A program made the position numbers and the translations under genes. Below are positions 57,362-64,000 of a stretch of DNA of 64,000 nt, piece by piece; position 1 is the first letter of the stretch; every line of letters starts with the position of its first letter. The notes under the pieces were generated by a model that had not been told where the DNA came from, did no database searches, and saw only the letters and a program-made list of their open reading frames with translations. The stretch comes from Gammaproteobacteria bacterium (GTDB lineage Bacteria > Pseudomonadota > Gammaproteobacteria > Burkholderiales > Gallionellaceae). The stretch covers positions 1 through 64,000 of the forward strand of contig JAHJNJ010000018.1 of assembly GCA_018820925.1 (NCBI GenBank). Reading direction: 5' to 3'.

Positions 57362-59756
57362 GAGTGGATTCTATATTCATTACGGTGCGCGACACACTAT
57401 GGTTTCTTTCGCGATCTTCTTCACCCTCGGCGCATGGTACCTGCAGCAGCAAGCCGTATTGCCCGCCCTCCCCGCCTACTGGCCGCTTGCCGCACTCGCA
57501 TTGCTGCTTCCGCGTGCCGGCAGAAAAAGTCTGATCTATGCCCGCAGCATGACGCTGATCCTCTGCGCCGCATTGCTGGGTTACAGCTATGCGGCATGGA
57601 TTGCCCAGAATCGCCTGTCCGACAGGCTACCCGACGAATGGCAGAAAAAAAATATTGTGGTCACCGGCATCGTGGCGGAGATGCCGCGCCTGCACGAGCG
57701 CGGCCAGCGTTTCGCTTTTGATGTGGAAAGCACGCAAACGGAAGGTGTGCATGTTCCGCGTCGCATCCAGCTTGCCACCTATGACAGCGACAGCAACGAC
57801 CCGCTGCAATTCAGTGCCGGCGAACGCTGGCAACTCACCGTGCGCCTGAAACAACCCCACGGCACCAGCAATCCGTACAGCTTCGATTTCGAGGCGTGGG
57901 CACTGGAGCGCGATATTCGCGCCTCCGGCTATGTGTATGCCAGGGGTGACAATCGAAAATTGTCGGAACGGAGCGCCAGCCCCGCCTACCTGGTGCAACG
58001 CCTGCGCGAAAAGGTGCGCACGCGTTTTCAGAAAACGCTGGGGGATGTGCCTTACGCGGGCATCCTCACCGCACTGGCGATCGGCGATCAGTCCGGCATT
58101 CCACAAACCGAATGGCAGGTATTCAGGCGCACCGGCGTCACCCATCTGATGAGTATCTCGGGGCTGCATATCACCATGCTTGCCGGTCTGGTTTTCGCCA
58201 TTGTGTATTGGCTGTGGCGACGCAGTGTGCGTCTCACGCTCCGGTTCCCGGCGCGCAAGGCGGCCGCATTGGCAGGTCTTTTCGCCGCACTCTTCTACAC
58301 GCTGGTATCGGGATACGAAGTGCCCGCCCAGCGTACGCTGTACATGGTGGCAACCATGACCGTGATGCTGCTGCTGTCGCGCAACGTCTCGCCTTCCCAA
58401 TTGCTGGCAGCCGCCATCCTGGTGGTGGTGCTCGCCGATCCGTGGGCGGTACTGTCGCCGGGTTTCTGGTTGTCGTTCGGCGCCGTTGCGCTGATCTTTT
58501 ATGTCACCGCCAACCGTTTGCACAAACAGCACTGGCTGAAGGAATACGGCAAGGTGCAATGGGCCATGATGATCGGCCTGATTCCGCCGTTGCTGGCGCT
58601 GTTCCAGCAACTGTCGCTGGTCGCGCCTGTTGCCAACGCCTTCGCCATTCCGCTGGTCAGCTTTGTCGTAGTTCCCCTCACCCTGCTCGGCACCTTGCCG
58701 CCGTTCGAGTGGATGCTCTTCGTCGCCCATGAAGCCTTGCGCCTGTGCATGTATCTGCTCCTCCTGCTGGATCAACTTCCCAATATTGTCTGGGCCCAAC
58801 ATGCGCCGCCTGCCTGGACCATCCTTGCCGGTGTCGGCGGCGCGCTGTGCATACTTGCCCCGCGCGGTTTTCCGTTGCGCTGGGTGGGTGTCATATTGCT
58901 AATGCCGATGTTTCTGGTCGCCCCCGAACGACCTGCCGCAGGCAGCGCGCACGTGCTGGTATTCGATGTCGGCCAGGGCTTGGCAGTCTCCGTACAGACA
59001 CGCAACCATGCAATGCTCTACGACACCGGACCGGATTTTTCGGGAGAGTCGGATAGCGGTAATCGCATCCTGCTGCCCGCGCTGCGCGGCATGGGCATAG
59101 CCCAACTGGATACTCTGGTGCTGTCGCATAACGACATCGATCACGTCGGCGGAACGGAGTCTGTGCTGCAGGGTCTGCCGGTATCCAATGTTCTTTCCTC
59201 CCTGCCAGATACCAATCCGATATTGCAGCTCGCTGCACACAACGAGGCCTGTATCGACGGACAATCGTGGGAGTGGGACGGCGTGCGCTTTGAAATATTG
59301 CACCCTGCAAAAATGCATACCGCGAATTCCAAAGAACATGACAACGAACGCAGTTGCGTATTGTTGATCAGCACCGGACAGCACAGCTTATTGCTGGCCG
59401 GCGATATTGAAAAAAACTCCGAATCGCGATTGCTGAAGCTGCACCCCGAGAAGCTTTACTCCACAATATTGGTCGTGCCGCATCACGGCAGCAAGAGCTC
59501 TTCTTCGCAGGATTTTGTGAGGGCCGTGCATCCGCAATATTCGATCTTCACTTCCGGATATTTGAATCGCTTCGGGCATCCCAAAAAAACAATTGTGGAA
59601 CGCTACCAGACTGCCGGAAGCAAAATATTGCGATCCGACAGGGACGGTGCGATCAGCATCGCGATGGACGCACAAAAATTCCAGATTGACCGCTACCGAC
59701 AATCGCACGCGCGATACTGGCAAAACGACTCCTCACCTGAATCATCAAGGCAATAA
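57360..59756 (+). CDS. comEC: DNA uptake channel ComEC/Rec2
   Basis: 798 residues from the ATG at 57360; an ATG at 57399 (MVSFAIFF) is as likely, as the first overlaps the divergent DUF2062 start. N-terminal membrane segments and DUF4131 domain, the competence domain with HLMSISGLHI, then a C-terminal metallo-beta-lactamase domain: FDVGQGLAV, SHNDIDHVGG and VPHHGSKSS. It carries single-stranded DNA across the inner membrane during natural transformation; pilU and pilW in the window fit a type IV pilus-based uptake. Confidence 0.93.
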   Translation: MSGFYIHYGARHTMVSFAIFFTLGAWYLQQQAVLPALPAYWPLAALALLLPRAGRKSLIYARSMTLILCAALLGYSYAAWIAQNRLSDRLPDEWQKKNIVVTGIVAEMPRLHERGQRFAFDVESTQTEGVHVPRRIQLATYDSDSNDPLQFSAGERWQLTVRLKQPHGTSNPYSFDFEAWALERDIRASGYVYARGDNRKLSERSASPAYLVQRLREKVRTRFQKTLGDVPYAGILTALAIGDQSGIPQTEWQVFRRTGVTHLMSISGLHITMLAGLVFAIVYWLWRRSVRLTLRFPARKAAALAGLFAALFYTLVSGYEVPAQRTLYMVATMTVMLLLSRNVSPSQLLAAAILVVVLADPWAVLSPGFWLSFGAVALIFYVTANRLHKQHWLKEYGKVQWAMMIGLIPPLLALFQQLSLVAPVANAFAIPLVSFVVVPLTLLGTLPPFEWMLFVAHEALRLCMYLLLLLDQLPNIVWAQHAPPAWTILAGVGGALCILAPRGFPLRWVGVILLMPMFLVAPERPAAGSAHVLVFDVGQGLAVSVQTRNHAMLYDTGPDFSGESDSGNRILLPALRGMGIAQLDTLVLSHNDIDHVGGTESVLQGLPVSNVLSSLPDTNPILQLAAHNEACIDGQSWEWDGVRFEILHPAKMHTANSKEHDNERSCVLLISTGQHSLLLAGDIEKNSESRLLKLHPEKLYSTILVVPHHGSKSSSSQDFVRAVHPQYSIFTSGYLNRFGHPKKTIVERYQTAGSKILRSDRDGAISIAMDAQKFQIDRYRQSHARYWQNDSSPESSRQ

Positions 59757-59790
59757 AAAACGGAAGCCGACTCACGCCGACTTCCGTTTA
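59755..59790. terminator. Bidirectional terminator between comEC and pntB
   Basis: ACGGAAG / CTTCCGT stem with one interior mismatch, an A-run on the comEC side and a T-rich tail on the other. Confidence 0.65.
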
Positions 59791-59816
59791 TATTGCCTGT
59801 TCCAAACTTCTCTTTG

Positions 59817-61238
59817 CTATGCCTTCAACGCCACGAACACTTCTTCCAGCATCTTCTTGGCATCGCCGAACAACATGCGGTTGTTCTCCTTGTAGAACAG
59901 CGGATTGTCCACGCCCGCGTAACCGGATGCCATGCTGCGCTTCATCACGATGGAGGTCTTGGCCTTCCAGACTTCCAGCACCGGCATACCGGCGATGGGG
60001 CTGCCCGGATCGTCCTGCGCTGCCGGATTCACAATATCGTTCGCGCCAATCACGATGGCAACATCGGTATCCGGAAAGTCCTCGTTGAGTTCGTCCATTT
60101 CCATCACGATGTCGTAAGGCACCTTGGCTTCGGCCAGCAGCACGTTCATGTGGCCGGGCATGCGACCCGCGACCGGGTGAATGCCGAAGCGCACATTGAC
60201 ACCCATCTCGCGCAACGCCTGGGTGATCTCGTACACCGTGTGCTGCGCCTGTGCCACCGCCATGCCGTAGCCCGGCACGATGATCACGTTCTTGGATTCA
60301 CGCAGCAATTCCGCCGTTTCCACGGCACTGATTGGCGACACTTCGCCCGCCGGTTGCGCATCGCCGCTGGCCGCAGGCGCAGTGCCGCCGCCGGTGCCGA
60401 ATCCGCCCGCGATCACGCTGATGAAGTTGCGGTTCATCGCGCGGCACATGATGTAGGAAAGAATCGCACCGCTGGAACCCACCAGCGCGCCGGTGACGAT
60501 CAGCAGGTCGTTGTTCAGCATGAAGCCGGTCGCCGCCGCCGCCCAGCCCGAGTAGCTGTTGAGCATGGACACCACCACCGGCATGTCGGCGCCGCCGATG
60601 GCCATCACCATGTGGATACCGAACAGCAGCGCGATCACGGTCATCACGGTCAGGCCGATCATGCCGGCGTTGATCGATTCGGCATGCAGGAACTGGTAGC
60701 CGAACACGATGACGATCAGCAGTCCCAGCAGGTTGAGCCAGTGGCGTGCCGGCAGCAGCAGCGGCTTGCCGCCGATCTTGCCCGAGAGTTTGCCGAAAGC
60801 GATGATGGAACCGGAGAACGTTACGGCACCGATCAGAATGCCGACGTAGATCTCGATCTCGTGAATGGCCTTTTCAGCGCTGCTCAAATTCATTGCCGCT
60901 ACCGGATCGATGTAATTTGCGAAACCGACCAGGCAGGCAGCAAGACCGACCAGGCTGTGCATCAACGCGACCAGTTCCGGCATTTGCGTCATTTGCACCT
61001 TGCGCGCCGCATAGAGTCCGACGCTGCCGCCTACCAGCATTGCGCCGATGATCCACGGCATACCGGCCATCGTGACGCGCGGGCCGAACACCGTCGCCAG
61101 CACGGCGATGGTCATGCCGATCATGCCGTAGAGATTGCCGCGTCGCGAGGACTCGGGATGGGAAAGACCGCCCAGACTCAGGATAAAGAGAATGGTCGCA
61201 CCAATATAAGAAACAGTTGCCAAGCTTGCAGACATCAT
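59817..61238 (-). CDS. pntB: NAD(P) transhydrogenase subunit beta
   Basis: 473 residues. Nine or so membrane segments, then the NADP-binding domain III with [13 protein letters not shown] near residue 318. With PntA it links proton movement to hydride transfer from NADH to NADP+. Follows pntA by 12 bp. Confidence 0.96.
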   Translation of the reverse strand: MMSASLATVSYIGATILFILSLGGLSHPESSRRGNLYGMIGMTIAVLATVFGPRVTMAGMPWIIGAMLVGGSVGLYAARKVQMTQMPELVALMHSLVGLAACLVGFANYIDPVAAMNLSSAEKAIHEIEIYVGILIGAVTFSGSIIAFGKLSGKIGGKPLLLPARHWLNLLGLLIVIVFGYQFLHAESINAGMIGLTVMTVIALLFGIHMVMAIGGADMPVVVSMLNSYSGWAAAATGFMLNNDLLIVTGALVGSSGAILSYIMCRAMNRNFISVIAGGFGTGGGTAPAASGDAQPAGEVSPISAVETAELLRESKNVIIVPGYGMAVAQAQHTVYEITQALREMGVNVRFGIHPVAGRMPGHMNVLLAEAKVPYDIVMEMDELNEDFPDTDVAIVIGANDIVNPAAQDDPGSPIAGMPVLEVWKAKTSIVMKRSMASGYAGVDNPLFYKENNRMLFGDAKKMLEEVFVALKA

Positions 61239-61250
61239 GATGATTTATCC

Positions 61251-62831
61251 TTATTTACGGAACATCGACAGCATGCGTCGGGTAACGGCGAAGCCGCCGA
61301 ACATATTGACCGCGGTGAGCGCAATGCCCGCCACCGCCAACCAGCGTATCCATGCATCCGGGCGATCCAGTCCTTCCGAAAGAGGAGGAGCGATCTGCAC
61401 CAGCGCACCGATGGCGATAATGCTGCTGATCGCATTGGTCACACTCATCAACGGCGTATGCAGGGCCGGCGTGACATTCCACACCACCATGTAGCCGACG
61501 AAGCAGGCGAGCACGAACACGGTGAAGTGTCCGAGGAATGCTGCGGGCGCATAGGCACCAACGAGCAGGAACAGCAGCGCGGCAATGCCGAACATGACTG
61601 CCGTTTTGGTTGCCGAGGCTGGTGCGCCACCACCACCATGGCCATGCGCAGGCGCTGGTGCGGGTTTCGCTGCCGCCGGTTTAGGCGCTGGCGGCAGTTT
61701 CGGCGCAGGCGCAGGCCAGGTGACCTCGCCGTCCTTGATGACTGTCAGACCGCGAATCGCATCATCTTCCATGTTGACGTTGATGTTGCCGTCCTTGGTC
61801 TTGCACAACTCTTCGGTCAGACGGAACAGGTTGGTTCCATACAGGGTGGAGGACTGCTTGGCCAGACGGCTGTTCAGATCGGTGTAACCGACGATGGTCA
61901 CGCCATGTTTCACCACGGCCTTGCCGGGTTCGGTCAGTTCGCAATTGCCGCCGCGTTCTGCCGCCATGTCGACGATGACGCTGCCGGGCTTCATGCTCTG
62001 CACCATCTCGGCGGTGATCAGCCTTGGCGCGGGCTTGCCCGGGATCAAAGCGGTCGTGATGATGATGTCCACTTCCTTGGCCTGCTTGGCGTACATCTCG
62101 CGCTGCGCCTGCTGGAAGCCCTCGCTCATTACCTTGGCGTAACCGCCGCCACCGCCGCCTTCTTCCTCGTAATCAACCTTGACGAATTCGCCGCCCAGCG
62201 ACTTGACCTGATCGGCCACTTCGGCACGCGTGTCGTTGGCGCGCACAATGGCGCCCAGACCGGCGGCGGTGCCGATGGCAGCCAGACCGGCCACGCCGGC
62301 ACCGGCGATGAATACCTTGGCCGGCGGAACCTTGCCTGCGGCCGTGATCTGGCCGTTGAAGAAACGGCCAAAAGCGTTGGCGGCCTCGATGACGGCGCGG
62401 TAGCCGGCGACGCCGGCTTGCGAGGTCAGCGCATCCATCTTCTGCGCACGGCTCAGCATGCGCGGCAGACAATCAATGGCCAGCACGGTGGCTTTCTTCG
62501 CCGCCAGTTGTTGCATCAATTCGGGATTTTGCGCGGGCCAGATGAAACCGATCAAATGACCGCCTTCGCGCAGCAGACCGACTTCTTCCTTTGTCGGTAC
62601 GCTTACCTTGAAGACGATGTCGGATTCAGCCCACAGCTTGGGAGCTCCAACGATGATCTCGGCACCTGCAGCGCGATAAGCATCATCACTGCAATTCGCC
62701 GCCTCTCCGGCACCGGATTCAACCGCAACTTTGAAACCCAGCTTGATGAGTTTCTCCACGACCTCCGGTACTGTGGCAACGCGCTTCTCCCCTGCTGCCG
62801 TTTCACGGGGAATTCCTATCATTAATGGCAT
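61251..62831 (-). CDS. pntA: NAD(P) transhydrogenase subunit alpha
   Basis: 526 residues. NAD-binding domain I (GAGVAGLAAIGTA near residue 175), a proline/alanine/histidine linker with HGHGGGG near residue 400, then four membrane segments of domain II. Single full-length alpha subunit, not the split PntAA/PntAB type. Confidence 0.96.
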   Translation of the reverse strand: MPLMIGIPRETAAGEKRVATVPEVVEKLIKLGFKVAVESGAGEAANCSDDAYRAAGAEIIVGAPKLWAESDIVFKVSVPTKEEVGLLREGGHLIGFIWPAQNPELMQQLAAKKATVLAIDCLPRMLSRAQKMDALTSQAGVAGYRAVIEAANAFGRFFNGQITAAGKVPPAKVFIAGAGVAGLAAIGTAAGLGAIVRANDTRAEVADQVKSLGGEFVKVDYEEEGGGGGGYAKVMSEGFQQAQREMYAKQAKEVDIIITTALIPGKPAPRLITAEMVQSMKPGSVIVDMAAERGGNCELTEPGKAVVKHGVTIVGYTDLNSRLAKQSSTLYGTNLFRLTEELCKTKDGNINVNMEDDAIRGLTVIKDGEVTWPAPAPKLPPAPKPAAAKPAPAPAHGHGGGGAPASATKTAVMFGIAALLFLLVGAYAPAAFLGHFTVFVLACFVGYMVVWNVTPALHTPLMSVTNAISSIIAIGALVQIAPPLSEGLDRPDAWIRWLAVAGIALTAVNMFGGFAVTRRMLSMFRK

Positions 62832-63350
62832 GTCGTTTTCCGTTCAAAAAATTATTCAATACTCGTCGCGCGGAATCAACATCCAGTCAAACCGCACCAC
62901 GTGCCCACCTGCCTGTGTTTCCGCAGGAATACTGCCTGTACTTAATTGGGTACTCTCCTGATAGCACGCTACTGCAAAACGCCCGGATAACCGGGCGAAA
63001 ATTTATAAGCAAAAAAATATATGTACCTGTTACACAACCAAGAGCGACATGACCGCAGTCTTGAAAAGACATGCAAACACGCTTATCCACCCTGAACGAA
63101 GTAGTGAACAGGTGCCATGCGCTGGGCGATAACCTTACTCAGTTGCGCTTTTTTTTGCCAGTCAGCGACAATCGCTACGCTCATTGCCGTAGCAATGACA
63201 ACATCCTCTGCGATTCATGGAGAAATCCCCGTTTTTACTGCTTTTTGAATTTTTTAGCTCTTCTTATATAGATAGAGTATTGGTCAGGTCTATGCCACCA
63301 ACGGGGGCAGTGTAATTCAAACTTAATTTCTTCACCACTCCAAATTTGGA
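62832..63350. other. Intergenic region before pntA
   Basis: 519 bp with no supportable gene. It should hold the pntA promoter and the 3' end of the exbBD transcript. The only structure seen is a short hairpin GCTACG / CGTAGC at 63174-63193. Confidence 0.55.
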
Positions 63351-63758
63351 CTATTTGGTAATCGTCAAAAATGAAAGTTTGCTTACGCCGGCTTTCTGAG
63401 CAATGGCCATGACCTGCGCCACGCGTCCGTAATTTACTGCGGTATCTGCTTGTATTTGTAGCTGGAACTGTGGATCGGCAGCCCGGTTTTTGAGCATCTC
63501 GGCCAAGCCTTCGTCGCTTAAACGGGCCGAATCCAGCGAAATATTCCCTTCGGCATCGATCGCCAGACTGACTTTTTGCAGCTTGTCGTCGTGCGCAACC
63601 GATTCCGTCTTGGGCAGGTTGATCTTGAGCGACTGCGGCGCCAGCAACGGCGCGGTGATGATGAACACCACCAGCAGCACCAGCATCACGTCCACCAAGG
63701 GCGTGACGTTGATCTCGCTCATCATGCTGTCTTCCTGGGAATTGTTTCCGAATGACAT
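63351..63758 (-). CDS. exbD: Biopolymer transport protein ExbD
   Basis: 135 residues. One membrane segment (about residues 20-38) with the functional aspartate in NVTPLVDVMLVLLVVFI, then a periplasmic domain. With ExbB it energises TonB-dependent outer-membrane uptake, which fits the iron genes. TolR is an alternative, but the sequence is more like ExbD. Confidence 0.9.
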   Translation of the reverse strand: MSFGNNSQEDSMMSEINVTPLVDVMLVLLVVFIITAPLLAPQSLKINLPKTESVAHDDKLQKVSLAIDAEGNISLDSARLSDEGLAEMLKNRAADPQFQLQIQADTAVNYGRVAQVMAIAQKAGVSKLSFLTITK

Positions 63759-63767
63759 AGCGCGCCT

Positions 63768-64000
63768 CTACAGTTTGGAATTATGCTTCTGCGCCAGGCG
63801 CATGAAATCGTGGGCAAAATTCTCCAGATCGGTTACATGCACCTTCAGGCGACGCAGGAAAAAGTTATAGGCCAGCACAGCCGGCAAGGCGGTGGCAATG
63901 CCGATGGCAGTGGCAACCAGCGCTTCACCGATGGGGCCGGCCACCACATCCAGCGAAGCCGAGCCGCTTTGCCCGATGTTCTGCAACGCGTGCATGATGC
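63768..64000 (-). CDS. exbB: ExbB/TolQ proton channel, 5' end beyond the window
   Basis: Partial: 76 codons visible, the C-terminal part of the MotA/TolQ/ExbB family (GPIGEALVATAIGIATALPAVLAYN). It precedes exbD by 9 bp. Confidence 0.9.
   Translation of the reverse strand, partial: IMHALQNIGQSGSASLDVVAGPIGEALVATAIGIATALPAVLAYNFFLRRLKVHVTDLENFAHDFMRLAQKHNSKL

Noticed and set aside
59793-62825. 1010-codon plus-strand frame antisense to pntAB
   Set aside because: Histidine- and arginine-rich low-complexity shadow; pntA and pntB are full-length, well-recognised genes.

Overview
The window looks like the chromosome of a betaproteobacterium, most likely a member of the Nitrosomonadales (Gallionellaceae or Sulfuricellaceae type). 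The evidence is the hfq-hflX-hflK-hflC-hisZ-purA-rnr-rlmB order, the dapC-dapD-pilU-dapE run, the hpnCDE block beside prmB, and very large multiheme cytochromes together with ferrous iron uptake. The genus is inference.

Region by region. 1-3.97 kb is a leftward electron-transfer operon: a membrane protein with cytochrome b-like histidines, a 21-heme periplasmic cytochrome c, and a second cytochrome with at least 15 haem sites that runs off the left edge. 4.65-6.5 kb holds an HD-domain protein and an EamA exporter. 6.6-12.4 kb (rightward) combines lysine/diaminopimelate synthesis (dapC, dapD, dapE) with pilU, an ArsC-like protein and prmB. 12.4-15.35 kb is the squalene module hpnC-hpnD-hpnE. 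15.3-18.2 kb has DUF3025, a cyclic-nucleotide-binding protein, a DUF1161 protein and an orphan ParA. 18.2-37.3 kb is a long leftward housekeeping block: rlmB, rnr, tRNA-Leu (on the opposite strand), purA, hisZ, hflC, hflK, hflX, hfq, der, bamB, yfgM, hisS, ispG, rodZ, pilW, rlmN, ndk. 37.4-42.4 kb adds tilS, accA, an MscS channel with a cNMP domain and an unknown protein. 42.5-44.4 kb is lolC-lolD.

44.97-48.5 kb is a ZrgA-type zinc-uptake module (DUF2946-like, ZrgA, ABC ATPase, FtsX-type permease, DUF3299). 48.85-53.0 kb is an iron module headed by a double Fur palindrome: hemP, an outer-membrane-like protein, two feoA, feoB, feoC. 53.1-55.75 kb has an unknown gene, then oxyR divergent from a dihaem cytochrome c peroxidase, with a complete four-part OxyR site between them. 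55.8-56.75 kb is an accessory patch with an AT-rich lipoprotein between duplicated hairpins and a 36-residue membrane peptide. 56.8-62.8 kb holds DUF2062, comEC and pntAB, and the right edge carries exbD and a partial exbB.

The less ordinary signals are: the multiheme operon, including one C-x4-CH haem site; phased TGAC repeats in front of it; a tRNA-Leu 3' end duplicated around a strongly palindromic element; six tandem copies of a dispersed repeat inside the tilS coding sequence, with relics elsewhere; a 15-bp in-frame repeat in rodZ; diverged direct repeats flanking the zinc module; and two small membrane proteins, one with a very strong ribosome binding site.
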